DNA from: Crambe crambe
Taxonomy: Eukaryota; Porifera; Demospongiae; Poecilosclerida; Crambeidae
Direction: 5' to 3'
Assembly (NCBI GenBank): GCA_963924555.1
Contig: OZ004583.1
Location: 2,761,501-2,825,500 of the forward strand
DNA length: 64,000 nt
Below are positions 54,370-64,000 of this stretch, piece after piece. Within the stretch, counting starts at the first letter, position 1, and every line of letters begins with the position of its first letter. The notes below the pieces were generated by a model. The model did not search any database, was not told the DNA's origin, and worked only from the letters and a program-made list of their open reading frames with translations. Both the position numbers and the translations under genes were made by a program.

Positions 54370-57300
54370 TATTTCAATGCCATTTGAGCATTTGTATCTT
54401 CAATAATATAACAGCTAGCTAGCTAGCTAGTTAATGGACTGATGAGAGGTAGATATTAACTACCTATATAGCTAGAGCTGAAATCCCATGCCCCACTTTT
54501 GTCTAAGTGAGTGCATGGCTTACAAGATTGTTAGCCATACCATAACAGGTCCTTCCATTTCCACAGTATCCTTCATTACAGGAACATGTGAAACTTCCTG
54601 GAGTGTTGGTGCAGGTAGCATTGGAGTCACAGTTGTCAGTACTATCTTCACACTCATTAAAATCTAAATATGAATTATCAATAAAGTACATACGTATAAA
54701 AACAATACAAGCCCACCATCACATGATACCCCATCTCCATAATATCCTTGGTTACAAGTGCATGTGAAGTTCCCTGCTATGTTGGTACATGTAGCATCAA
54801 CATCACAATTATCAGTTCCAGTTTCACATTCATCAATATCTATAAGGTGCAATTATAGCATGGATAGCTATAGAACAGACAGCTAGTACATATTTGACAA
54901 TTTTTTTTAATTGCCAGTTTTATAATTCACATACCAACACAGATAACTCCATCTCCACTGTATCCTAGGTTACAGGCACAGCTGAAGTTTCCAGGAGTGT
55001 TGGTACACATAGCATCAAAATTACAGTTGTCCATGTCCGATGTACATTCATCAATATCTTCAATAATTGAGTACACGATATAATCATAAAGTAATAATAC
55101 AAACATAAATGGTTTCATGTGGTAAATCGTGTGTATGTTTTACATTTTACTTCAAAAATTCTTTAATGTCTTTCTTACCAGTACAAGTTCTTCCATTTCC
55201 GCTAAATCCTTTATTGCAGACACAGGTGAAGCTTCCAATAATGTTGTTGCATGTGGCATTAGAGTCACAGTTATTGGTACCAACTTCACACTCATCAATA
55301 TCTAATATTACCACGGTCATAATTATTATGAATGACCTACATACCAGCTAGACCACCCATAATTACCATCACAGATAAATCCATCTCCACTGTATCCTTG
55401 GTTACAGGTGCAGGTGAAATTCCCAGGAATGTTTTCGCATGTGGCACTAAAGTCACAGGTGTCAGTGCCATTTGAGCATTCATCAATATCTACAACAATA
55501 TAGACAGCTAATGGACTGATGAGAGATAGATATTAACCATCTATAGCCAAGTACAGAGCGTCAGCTATAGATAGCAGAAATCCCATGCCCCATTTTGGTC
55601 TAAGGGAGTGCATGCTTTACAAGATTGTTAGCCATACCATTACAGGTCCTTCCATCTCCACTGTATCCTTCATTACAGGCACAGGTGAAACTCCCTGGAG
55701 TGTTGGTACAGGTAGAATTGGAGTCACAGTTGTCAGTAATATCTTCACACTCATTGATATCTAAAAATGAATCATCAATAAAGCTATGTATGTACATATG
55801 ATAACGATACAAGCCCACCATCACATGATACTCCATCTCCATGATATCCTTGGTTACAAGCACATGTGAAGTTCCCTGCTATGTTGGTACATGTAGCATC
55901 AGCATCACAATCATCAGTTTCAGTTTCACATTCATCAATATCTATAAGGTACATGGATAATTAGAACAGACAGCTAGTGCATACTTGACAACTTTTAATA
56001 GCTAAAATAATTATCTTCGGTGTTATAGTTATTTTATATACCAACACAAATAACTCCATCTCCACTGTATCCTTGGTTACAGGAACAGCTGAAGTTTCCA
56101 GGAGTGTTGGTACATGTAGCATTAATGTCACAGTTGTCAATGTCAGATGTGCATTCATCGATATCTGCAATGATTGAGTAGATGATAATTATAGAGTAAA
56201 ATACACATGTAGATAGCAGGTAATTAAATTTTCATGCAGTTAACCATGTGTATGTTTTAAATTTTTATATTAAATGCACTTTGTGTCATGCCCAGACCGA
56301 AGATCAAAGAAGCCACTTGAACTTGCATAAAGTTCAAGTGTGCTACAATCCACCCAAGCAACCTACCCAAGCAGGCAAGGGTACATAGTGCCATCAATCT
56401 CAGAGTAACTAGTATAAAAGACGGACAAAACTTTCTAGTTGGTTTATAGCTAGCTGGTATTTTGCATGCCACCTTCTTTGATCTTCTGATTGGGCAGACA
56501 CAAAAATAACAATTATCTCCCTTGTGCTTGGATTTAAAGCTCTTGGGGCTTGAACTTTAACCCCTCGCACTTGGAATATAATCTCACCAGTACAAGTTTT
56601 TCCATCTCCACTGAATCCTTTATTGCAGACACAAGTGAAACTCCCAATAGTGTTATTGCATGTGGCATTAGAGTCACAGTTATCAGTACCAACTTCACAC
56701 TCATCAATGTCTAATGTTTGATATTACATATAACTCATTATGATTGGTCCACCAGCTAGACCACCCATAATTACCATCACAGATAAATCCATCTCCACTG
56801 TATCCTTGGTTACAGATGCAAATAAAGTTCCCAGGAATGTTTTCGCATGTGGCATGAAAGTCACAGCTGTCAATGCCATTTGAGCATTCATTAATATCTA
56901 CAACGATAATAGAAAAAATTTAGGAATAATTTTTTTTGAAGTAATGAGGTTACTATAGTGTAGTGCATCAGGTTACAACTGGTCACTATTTTGAAAAATA
57001 GATACCGTGTACCTGCACAGTATATAGGGAACCAGGTAACTTTCAAATTAAAACAGCAACAACAAAAAAGAACTAGCTAGCTAGTATGTGAATGGTAACT
57101 TGTGTTAAATCGGATAGTATGCTGAATGAATATACTACTGTAATTCTTCTAGCTTAGCTGGAAGACCCTTAGCTGAGCTCTTATATGCAGATTGTTTGGG
57201 CTAAGGCACCTTCATCACCACTTCCTTATTGGACTTGACAATCACATTCAAATTTGCATTAAGACTTTGACCTGCCAGAAACTGAGAAGTTTGTTGTTGA

Positions 57301-60300
57301 TCTCTTGGCCTCTGCCTTAGCAATTAGCCTCAGCTAGGCTAAAAGAATAATTATTAGTAGCTTGTTCAGCATCTCTATCCATTTATAAATTTCTATGCCA
57401 GTTAGTGACCATCGGTTTTGAAACCTCGTGGTCAGGCTGTGAATGATGCTATAGTCACCTTGGCTCCATCTCAGTGACTATTGAATCATTCACAGCCCTC
57501 TCACTTGGTTTCTAAAAGTTCATAGATGTCTATACCGGGTTGATTACCTAGACATAGGCATACAGCTAGCTAGTTAATGGACTGATGAGAAATAGGTACT
57601 AACCGCCTACAGATACGTAAGTACAGAATGTTAGCTATAGATAGCTGAATCCCAATTCCCCACTTTTGTCTAAGTGAGTGCATGGTTTACAAGATTGTTA
57701 GCCATACCATTACAGGTCCTTCCATCTCCATTGTATCCTTTATTACAGGCACAGGTGAAACTCCCTGGAGTGTTGGTACAGGTAGCATTGGAGTCACAGT
57801 TGTCAGTGCTATCTTCACACTCATTGATATCTAAAAATGAATCATCAATAAAGCTATATATGTACATATGATAACGATACAAGCCCACCATCACATGATA
57901 CTCCATCTCCATAATATCCTTGGTTACAAGCACATGTGAAGTTCCCTGCTATGTTGGTACATGTAGCATCAACATCACAATTATCAGTTCCAGTTTCACA
58001 TTCATCAATATCTATAAGGTACAATAATAGTATGGATAACAGATAGCTAGCACACATTAATTTTGACAACTTATTATCTTTAGTGTTATAATACTGTATG
58101 TACCAACGCAAATAACTCCATCTCCACTGTATCCTTGGTTACAGGCACAGGTGAAATTTCCTGGAGTGTTGGTGCAGGTAGCATTGGAGTCACAGTTGTC
58201 AGTGCCATCTTCACACTCATTAATATCTAAGATAATCAGCTACATAATTATGTATGTGTATGATAATGATACAAGCCCACCATCACATGATACTCCATTC
58301 CCATGATATCCTTGGTTACAAGTGCATGTGAAGTTCCCTGCTATGTTGGTACATGTAGCATCAACATCACAATTATCAGTTCCAGTTTCACATTCATCAA
58401 TATCTATAAGGTACGATAATAGCTAAAACAGATAGTACATACTTGACAACTTTTAATAGCTAAAATAATATTTTATTTAGTGATATGCTCCACATACCAA
58501 CACAAATGACTCCATCTCCACTGTATCCTTGGTTACAGGCGCAGCTGAAGTTTCCATGAGTGTTGGTACAGGTAGCATTAAAGTCACAGTTGTCGATGTC
58601 AGATGCACATTCATCGATATCTGCAATAAGTATTGAGTAGATGATAATAAATACACACTGTGATAAATCATGTAATGTGTTGAATAATACTTCAAATATC
58701 TGCAATAATTATTGAGTAGCTAGATGATAATAAATACACATAGTGGTAAATTGTGTAATCTGTTTAATAATCTAAATATGCACTAAATTCTTTCTTACCG
58801 GTACAAGTTCTTCCATTTCCGCTGAATCCTTTATTGCAGACACAGGTGAAACTTCCAATGATGTTTTTACATGTGGCACTAGAATCACAATTATCGGTAC
58901 CTACTTCACACTCATCAATGTCTGATATTTGACATTATAACTATGGTCATTATTATCATAAATGATCTACCACCATTACCTTCACAGATAAATCCATCTC
59001 CACTGTATCCTTGGTTACACATGCAGGTGAAGTTTCCAGGAATGTTTTTGCATGTGGCATTAAAGTCACAGGTGTCTATGTCATCTGAACATTCATCAAT
59101 ATCTGCAACAATAATATAGCAGCTAGCTAGCCAATGGACTGATGAGAGATAGATACTAACCACCTATAGCGAAGTACAGAATGTTAGCTATGGATAGCTG
59201 AAATCCATACCCGACTATAATTTGTCTAAGTGAGTGCATGGTTTACTAAATTACTAGCCATACCATTACAGGTCCTTCCATCTCCACTGTATCCTTCATT
59301 ACAGGCACAGGCGAAGTTTCCTGGAGTGTTGGTGCAGGTAGAATTGGAGTCACAGTTGTCAGTGATATCTTCACACTCATCAATATCTAAAAATAATCAA
59401 TAAAGCTACATACGTATGTAGGTATGATAATGATACAAGCCCACCATCACATGATACTCCATCTCCACGATATCCTTGGTTACAAGTGCATGTGAAGTTC
59501 CCTGGTATGTTGGTACATGTAGCATCAACATCACAATTATCAGTTCCAGTTCCACACTCATCAATATCTATAATAATAATAGCATGGATGATTAGAATAG
59601 ATAGCTAGTACATACTTGACAACTTTTAATAGCTAAAATAATATTATCTTCAGTGTTATACTTCACATACCAACACAAATGACTCCATCTCCACTGTATC
59701 CTTGGTTACAGGCACAGCTGAAGTTTCCATGAGTGTTAGTACAAGTAGCATTAGAGTCACAGTTGTCAGCACCTTCATCACACTCGTTAATATCTACAAA
59801 ATTAAATTAATAGTTAGCTACATAATTATGATGCTGCTACAAGCCCACCATCACATGATACTCCATCTCCACGGTATCCTTGGTTACAAGTGCATGTGAA
59901 GTTTCCTGCTATGTTGGTACATGTAGCATCAACATCACAATTATCAGTTCCACTTTCACATTCATCAATATCTGTAAGGTACGATAATAGCTAAAACAGA
60001 TAGTACATACTTGACAACTTTTAATTGCTAAAATAATATTTTATTTAGTGATATGCTCCACATACCAACACAAATGACTCCATCTCCACTGTATCCTTGG
60101 TTACAGGCGCAGCTGAAGTTTCCATGAGTGTTGGTACAGGTAGCATTAAAGTCACAGTTGTCGATGTCAGATGCACATTCATCGATATCTGCAATAAGTA
60201 TTGAGTAGATGATAATAAATACACACTGTGATAAATCATGTAATGTGTTGAATAATACTTCAAATATGCACTAAATTCTTTCTCACCAGTACAAGTTCTT

Positions 60301-61318
60301 CCACTTCCGCTGAATCCTTTATTGCAGACACAGGTGAAACTCCCAATAGTGTTATTGCATGTGGCATTAGAGTCACAGTTATCAGTACCAATTTCACACT
60401 CATCAATGTCTAATATTTGATATTACATGTATAACTCATAGCTAGTTACAATGAATGGTCTACCAGCTAGACCATGCACCCATAATTACCTTTACAGATA
60501 TATCCATCTCCACTGTATCCTTGGTTACAGACGCAGGTGAAGTTTCCAGGAATGTTTTCACATGTGGCATTAAGGTCACAGCTGTCAATGCCATTTGAGC
60601 ATTCATCTATATCTACAATATAGACAGCTATAGTTAATGGATTGATGAGAGATAGATATTAACCACTTATACCAAGTACTGAAATCCTCTGCCCATGCAC
60701 TTTTGTCTAAGTGAGTGCATGGCTTACTAAATTGCTTGCCATACCATTACAGGTCCTTCCATCTCCACTGTATCCTTCATTGCAGGTACAGGTGAAACTC
60801 CCTGGAGTGTTGGTGCAGGTAGCATTGGAGTCACAGTTGTCAGTAATATCTTCACACTCATCAATATCTAAAAATATGAATTATCAAAAGCTATGTAGCT
60901 ACTTAGTAATACATAGCTAGATAATGATACAAGCCTACCATCACATGATACTCCATCTCCATGATATCCTTGATTACAAGTGCAAGAGAAATTCCCTGCT
61001 ATGTTGGTACATGTAGCATCAATATCACAATTATCAGTTCCAGTTTCACATTCATCAATATCTATAAGGTACAATAATAGCATGGATTTATCAGAGAGTA
61101 CGATAGTAGCTACTCTCTAAGTAGGGATGGCACGGATGCTCCATTGGAGTAGTACTTAATATTTTCTTTCATAACTCCAGAATACTTACTTCCTGCAGTC
61201 AGCAACTCCTAACTTGAAGACAGAACACCTTCAATATACTAGGACTCAAACATGAAGAGCAGAAAACAAAGCAGTATCATTTTATAGCGACTTGAAAAAT
61301 CGCCATTTTCATCTGGTC

Positions 61319-61358
<40 letters not shown>

Positions 61359-62420
61359 CAACTTATTTCAGAAATGGTTCATTCAAATGCTATAATTCTT
61401 GCAATCTACTCAGAAATGACTGTGCTATGATCTTTTACCTTTAAATCGACATGTTCAAAAATAGCACGTCATTTTCCAACTTGTTAGCTTTCAACTTACA
61501 ATGAGGCAGACATTTTTATGCCCCACCCCGTACACGTGATTCTTGGACCTTGACCTCGCAACTGACTAGTGAATCTATCATTAGCTTTCTCGGTCTCTCG
61601 ATGCTCGGAGCGTAAACTCTAGGCACTAGTCTGGTTATGAAGGGTTGATGCAACAGTATATCAGGTACATATCAGTAAAGGCCGTAAAAATTATATACAA
61701 AATTAGGTCAATGGCAATCTTATTATAAACTGTATAGATCTTCCAGATCAGATTCATTTCGGCTCATACAATATAATTATTATGATGAAATCTGCAATGA
61801 ACTACATAGCTACAACATGTGAACTTTAATTTTTGATAGCATCCAGTTGCCTGTAATAAAATAATAGAGCATTACATCAAAAAAGATGATGAACAAGTAA
61901 AGGAAAAAATATTTATTCCAAATAAAGAAGAGAAGTAGGGATGGCTGTGTGCGGTTCAAAAAAATTCAGCAACAAGAGAGTGAACTTCTCAGTCAAGTAA
62001 CCCCTTACCCATCACCAACTATGAGGTAACTATTCCTACTTCACTCCCTTAAATTATATCTCATCATGGGAGTGAAGTAGGAATAGTTGGCTCATAGTTG
62101 GTGATGGGTAAGGGGTTACTTGACTGAAGTTCACTCTCTTGTTGCTGAACTTTTTTGAACCGCACACAGCCATCCCTACTTCTCTTTTTTATTTAGAATA
62201 AATATTTTCCCCTTTACTTGTATATAGATAGCTAGTACACATTTGACTACTTTTAATAGCTAAAATAATATTATCTTCAGTGTTATACTTCACATACCAA
62301 CACAAACAAGTCCATCTCCCCTGTATCCTTGGTTACAGGCACAGCTGAAGTTTCCAGGAGTGTTGGTACATGTGGCATTAAAGTCACAGTTGTCTATGTC
62401 AGATGCACATTCATCAATAT
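44682..62420 (-). CDS. Giant EGF-Calx-beta extracellular protein (whole gene, 3' part)
   Basis: Read on the minus strand, 30 cbEGF exons are followed by 13 half-domain Calx-beta exons (six complete domains plus one half) and a probable last exon. Every junction is phase 1, including the EGF-to-Calx-beta join (AATG at 53691 to CTTTTATC at 52205). Calx-beta domains bind calcium and make long rods in matrix proteins. Tandem Calx-beta is a hallmark of sponge aggregation factors, so a cell-cell or matrix adhesion role is a reasonable inference. The 5' part lies beyond 62420 or was displaced by the retrotransposon there. Joining both arrays into one gene is inferred from orientation and phase; transcripts could show two genes. 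Confidence 0.7.
44866..44985. repeat. Degenerate tandem repeat, unit about 45-50 bp
   Basis: Three imperfect copies of CTTCCTGCATA / TATGGGTATAGT / GAGTATAGAGG-like sequence. Confidence 0.65.
45386..46059 (+). pseudogene. Second relic of the DHEESD...VDTD gene family
   Basis: From 45386 the plus strand reads [18 protein letters not shown], then GHKNY and CTVDTDIIV. This is the same acidic block (D-H-E/D-E-A/S-D) as the relic at about 15.23 kb, with the VDTD motif that follows it in the family. The frame then breaks. Sequence to 46059 includes a longer open stretch ([18 protein letters not shown]) that may be its decayed continuation. It lies in the last intron of the Calx-beta gene, opposite in strand. 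Confidence 0.5.
46121..46255 (-). CDS. Calx-beta 7, first half only
   Basis: A single exon with acceptor TTCAACAG, phase 1, donor GTAAGC. It reads [17 protein letters not shown], then [16 protein letters not shown]. It matches the N-terminal half pattern of the upstream domains (strand, acidic turn, then V-x-L-x-G). The matching second-half exon is not found downstream. Confidence 0.55.
46367..46396. repeat. (CAAA)n microsatellite
   Basis: About 30 bp of AAAC repeats in the intron upstream of the half Calx-beta exon. Confidence 0.9.
46802..47206 (-). CDS. Calx-beta 6
   Basis: First-half exon 47066-47206 ([17 protein letters not shown], ending DIDTNG) and second-half exon 46802-46987 ([11 protein letters not shown], then [19 protein letters not shown], ending INDDE). 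[11 protein letters not shown] is the Calx-beta DD-x2-E-x2-E-x-F signature that binds calcium. Both exons are phase 1-1. Confidence 0.75.
47291..48239 (-). CDS. Calx-beta 5
   Basis: First half 48102-48239 ([18 protein letters not shown], then [11 protein letters not shown]) and second half 47291-47488 ([30 protein letters not shown], ending IIIEDDE). The DGTA-IG / GSDF junction is the usual D-G-T-A-x-x-G-x-D-Y site split by the intron. The 800-bp intron holds nothing recognised. Confidence 0.78.
48301..48759 (-). CDS. Calx-beta 4
   Basis: First half 48631-48759 ([17 protein letters not shown], then [14 protein letters not shown]) and second half 48301-48516 ([33 protein letters not shown], ending VEIPEDPED). 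The intron between them contains a CT microsatellite at 48572-48629 that reaches within one base of the donor GT, so length changes there could affect splicing. Confidence 0.78.
48572..48629. repeat. (CT)n microsatellite abutting a splice donor
   Basis: Nearly 60 bp of CT repeats (GA on the coding strand) run up to the GTAGAG donor of the Calx-beta 4 first-half exon. Confidence 0.95.
49007..49530 (-). CDS. Calx-beta 3
   Basis: First half 49387-49530 ([18 protein letters not shown], then [15 protein letters not shown]) and second half 49007-49216 ([35 protein letters not shown], ending IMNNDG). It is very similar to domain 2, consistent with tandem duplication. A decayed hairpin repeat lies in the intron at 49254-49295. 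Confidence 0.8.
49709..51311 (-). CDS. Calx-beta 2
   Basis: First half 51171-51311 ([16 protein letters not shown], then [16 protein letters not shown]) and second half 49709-49912 ([35 protein letters not shown], ending ITIVNNN). The 1.26-kb intron (49913-51170) has no recognised gene. A (CAAA)n repeat at 51119-51164 abuts the donor of the first half. Confidence 0.8.
51119..51164. repeat. (CAAA)n microsatellite
   Basis: About 46 bp of AAAC repeats, six bases from the splice donor of a Calx-beta exon. Confidence 0.95.
51526..52205 (-). CDS. Calx-beta 1 (first after the EGF array)
   Basis: First half 52065-52205 ([18 protein letters not shown], then [12 protein letters not shown]) and second half 51526-51747 ([37 protein letters not shown], ending VIIETNE). 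It is a textbook Calx-beta domain: DGSA/DY junction, D-N-x-x-E-N-D-E-x-F motif. The first exon joins the last EGF exon in phase 1 across a 1.5-kb intron that contains Helitron-like copy 3. Confidence 0.82.
52206..52877. other. Intron sequence, nothing recognised
   Basis: AT-rich intronic sequence with an A-rich tract near 52230 and a poly-T tract near 52630. No coding or repeat family is recognised. Confidence 0.4.
52878..53674. mobile_element. Helitron-like element copy 3
   Basis: Begins GCGAGCGAGCTGACTCTCAGG and ends with the AATGTTGCACATT hairpin and GCCCTATAG before T, matching copies 1 and 2 with a TA insertion in the terminus. Interior blocks (GGCTTATCTAAGTGC, GCAGCTGCCT) are shared with the others. 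The 3' end lies 16 bp from the splice donor of EGF exon m1. Confidence 0.62.
53691..55057 (-). CDS. cbEGF exons m1-m6 (last six of the EGF array)
   Basis: Exons: m1 53691-53803 (CEDIIHNC, type g), m2 53865-53987 (CETGTDNC, f), m3 54084-54206 (CISAIDNC, j), m4 54541-54663 (CEDSTDNC, g), m5 54717-54839 (f), m6 54935-55057 (CTSDMDNC, j). On the minus strand the order is j-f-g-j-f-g, so types h and i are missing here. Exon m1 is 113 bp in my reading, so its boundary or a small deletion (DIIHNC) should be checked. Type f exons again use the GTGGGC donor. Confidence 0.8.
54292..54367. repeat. (GT)n microsatellite
   Basis: About 75 bp of uninterrupted GT in the intron between m3 and m4. Confidence 0.95.
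55179..56897 (-). CDS. cbEGF exons m7-m13
   Basis: Exons: m7 55179-55301 (CEVGTNNC, type i), m8 55367-55489 (CSNGTDTC, h), m9 55638-55760 (CEDITDNC, g), m10 55819-55941 (CETETDDC, f), m11 56042-56164 (CTSDIDNC, j), m12 56588-56710 (i), m13 56775-56897 (CSNGIDSC, h). All are 123 bp and phase 1-1. The m11-m12 intron contains a small TIR element. Confidence 0.82.
56283..56503. mobile_element. Small TIR element (MITE)
   Basis: TGTGTCATGCCCAGACCGAAG, then ATCAAAGAAG, is matched in inverted orientation at the right by CTTCTTTGATCTTCTGATTGG, then GCAGACACA. Total 221 bp, no coding capacity. Confidence 0.6.
56920..57660. other. Long intron with a hairpin
   Basis: No gene seen. A stem at about 57437-57497 pairs CTGTGAATGAT with ATCATTCACAG and ATAGTCAC with GTGACTAT, around a loop of about 16 bases. 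Confidence 0.5.
57708..59102 (-). CDS. cbEGF exons m14-m20
   Basis: Exons: m14 57708-57830 (CEDSTDNC, g), m15 57889-58011 (f), m16 58104-58226 (CEDGTDNC, g), m17 58281-58403 (f), m18 58498-58620 (CASDIDNC, j), m19 58799-58921 (i, [10 protein letters not shown]), m20 58980-59102 (CSDDIDTC, h). Here the f-g pair is present twice. Exon m18 and its flanks are nearly identical to m25, 1,568 bp away, showing a recent segmental duplication. Confidence 0.82.
59264..61071 (-). CDS. cbEGF exons m21-m29
   Basis: Exons: m21 59264-59386 (CEDITDNC, g), m22 59445-59567 (CGTGTDNC, f), m23 59671-59793 (CDEGADNC, g-like), m24 59849-59971 (CESGTDNC, f), m25 60066-60188 (j), m26 60287-60409 (CEIGTDNC, i), m27 60490-60612 (CSNGIDSC, h), m28 60745-60867 (CEDITDNC, g), m29 60949-61071 ([11 protein letters not shown], f). 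The coding order of the full block is j-f-g-h-i. All frames are open. Confidence 0.82.
61086..61125. repeat. Conserved hairpin next to AAGTAGGGATGGC
   Basis: AGAGAGTACGATAGTAGCTAC, then TCTCT, forms a stem and is followed by AAGTAGGGATGGC. It is related to the hairpins at 13276 and 49254 and to the subterminal motif of the fold-back elements. Confidence 0.6.
61130..61890. other. Intron sequence with a (CAT)n microsatellite
   Basis: Lies between EGF exons m29 and m30. It contains about 38 bp of ATC/CAT repeats at 61319-61356. The rest looks like decayed mobile DNA, without recognised coding. Confidence 0.5.
61893..62221. mobile_element. Fold-back element, second family member
   Basis: A 329-bp near-perfect palindrome from ACAAGTAAAGG to CCTTTACTTGT. 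Inside are GAGAAGTAGGGATGGC on both arms and a centre with CCTACTTCACTCCCTTAAA / ATGGGAGTGAAGTAGG. Compared with 12091-12541 the ends, subterminal motif and centre match while the middle of the arms differs. The arms therefore stay complementary within an element while diverging between elements. Confidence 0.85.
62298..62420 (-). CDS. cbEGF exon m30 (most upstream EGF in the window)
   Basis: Type j exon ([27 protein letters not shown]), 123 bp, phase 1-1, acceptor AG before ATATTGATG. Further upstream exons are not seen before the window ends, because a retrotransposon fragment follows. Confidence 0.8.
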
Positions 62421-62717
62421 CTGCAATAATTATTGATTGTGTAGATGATAATCACAGAGTAATGATATGTATGTAGCTAGATGGTTCTATAGAGGGAAAT
62501 TTTAGTATGGTGTGTGTATATACATGCAATCAGCGCCTCTTCGCGGAGATCCCTGGGCAGCTGTGTATATAGTTGGCTAAAGCTGATTGCACATTTTTGG
62601 AGGATGGAGGATGAGTACAGGGTTTCGACAGATGGCATCACTCACTTCTGGCCAGGAATGTTCTCCTGCAGAGGACTTGCACCCCTCTCAGGATGAAGTC
62701 CACATAGAGCAAGTCGA

Positions 62718-64000
62718 GTGAGAAAGTCTGATGTTTGGTTTCTGGCTTCTTGGAATGTCAGGAGCTTGCTGGATGTTAATGGACCAATTGAGACTATGAG
62801 GGAGGGTAACGATTTGGTTGTTGTGGACGAGTGGAATGTTGATCAAGTTGAGGCTGAGTTAGAGAAGTACAATGTTGATGTGGCCGGCTTACAAGAAGTG
62901 AAGTGGTTTGAATGTGGTGTCTATATGGTTGTATGGTGATTGCTGCTGGGTAGTGCTGGAGAGGTGAACCAGAGAGAAGAGGGTGATGTAATCGCCTCAG
63001 TGTCAGGTCCTGCTGTGGAGAAGTGGAGGTCTGGTGATAACTTGAAAGCATGGAGCTCTAGGCTGGAGTCTGTTTCCTTGAAGGTTGGACATAATGGCAC
63101 TGATATGTTGCATGTGGTACGTGTCGTATTATGTTCCCACTTTGGCTGCGAGTAGGGAGGCAGCTTCTACAGGAAGTACTCTCTTACATACCATCCCAGG
63201 AGTGTTATGTACTTCAACACTCATGGGACTCAAGGAGAGAGGATGATGAATGGGGGTCCACATGGGCTTGGTGTCCTCAATGAACTTCTTTCCTTCTGCA
63301 GTGTGAACGGCTACTGTGTGCAACAATAGTTCCAGAAAAGGAGATCCACAAACAGACCCAAGTCAAAGCAGTGGCACTGCATTGACTATGCCATCAAGAG
63401 GAAGGTGCAGTGTTGGAGGTATCTGGATGTTGTGGTAACGTGAGGAGCTGTGTGCAACACTAACCACAGGATGTTGCAGATGAAGAGGACGATTGGGAAG
63501 AAGTTTTCCAGACGTGGCACTGGGGAAAGGCTGGTGAAGAGGTTTGCTGTGGCCAAGCTTCAATTGGCTCTTCACCCAGTGGCTATGCTCCAGGAACAGG
63601 AGGAAGTTTGTGGAGGCCAGGAGAACTGCCAGGAAAGCTGTGAGAGATAATTAGTTGGTTTCAGGCAAAGGCAGTTGCTGGTTGAAATGGTTGGAAAGTG
63701 GTGTGGAAGTACATCAGGGATATTCAGAGAAGCAGAAGAGGGTTTATCCCTGTGCAGGTGACAGTAATGAAGGATGAGGATTGCAGACCATGCATGGTGA
63801 TGACACTTCGTAAAAGTTTTGAATGTTCAGAACCTGTTTAGTGAGAATGAAGTGGATAGTATAAGGCAGCAACAGGCGAGAGAAGAGAGTTGTTAGCCGC
63901 AGTGATATGGGAAGGCAGCTGGGGAGTCAGGGATACTGCCAGAGATGGTGAAGGCTGCATGTTGTGATGGAGATTTGTGGAGATGCTGTTGGAGCTAGTC
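62718..64000 (+). pseudogene. Non-LTR retrotransposon fragment (APE endonuclease, start of RT region)
   Basis: The plus strand reads FLASWNVRSLLDVNGPIE and VDVAGLQEVKWF, the first catalytic blocks of an apurinic-type endonuclease. Scattered frames follow: AWSSRLESVSLKVG, DMLHVV, HCIDYAI (catalytic His region), NTNHRMLQMK and KRFAVAKLQ. Near 63.7 kb comes a linker reading IRDIQRSRRGFIPVQ that precedes reverse transcriptase in this clade. The layout resembles endonucleases commonly labelled craniofacial development protein 2-like. Several frameshifts and stops make it dead, and the reverse transcriptase would lie beyond the window. It may have disrupted the 5' part of the EGF-Calx-beta gene or sit in one of its introns. 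Confidence 0.72.

Overview
The window looks like animal nuclear DNA, most likely from a sponge (a demosponge such as Amphimedon; this is an inference). It is AT-rich. Its genes are split into exons of about 120 bp by short GT-AG introns, all of phase 1. Long arrays of calcium-binding EGF (cbEGF) and Calx-beta exons are typical of sponge adhesion and matrix genes. There are no bacterial operons, and mobile elements of many classes are nested in one another.

Two giant extracellular-protein genes face each other tail to tail. The plus-strand gene runs from near the left edge to a stop at 36410. It has a small unidentified ectodomain piece at 326-636, then 70 one-domain cbEGF exons (780-35054), then a small exon encoding a transmembrane helix and a short tail (36247-36410). 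Nine copies of a seven-exon block (types a-g) make up most of it. The minus-strand gene enters from the right at 62420. It has 30 cbEGF exons (62420-53691), six complete Calx-beta domains and a seventh half domain (52205-46121), and a probable last exon at 44821-44682. It amplified a different block of exons, j-f-g-h-i. That same block is present once, diverged, at the 3' end of the plus-strand gene, so the two genes look like inverted paralogues.

Mobile DNA fills the rest. The list is: a DIRS-type tyrosine-recombinase retrotransposon (2419-7645); an 11.6-kb TIR element with a TA target duplication (10865-22494) that carries a broken BEN-domain gene and several nested elements; Helitron-like copies (13706-17466, 29344-30902, 52878-53674); a full-length 1-kb hairpin at a TTAA site inside one of them; hAT-like, MULE-like, Tc1/mariner and other TIR elements; two fold-back elements of one family; and a truncated non-LTR retrotransposon at the right edge. 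Between the two adhesion genes, 37495-43364 holds a divergent two-gene transposon: a long intact TNP2-like (CACTA/EnSpm-type) transposase and a spliced accessory gene, separated by a 93-bp shared promoter with a GC palindrome.

No tRNA, rRNA, CRISPR array or operon was recognised. Exon boundaries were read by eye from GT/AG sites and reading phase and should be accurate to a few bases. Transposon family names rest on motifs, termini and target duplications rather than on database searches.
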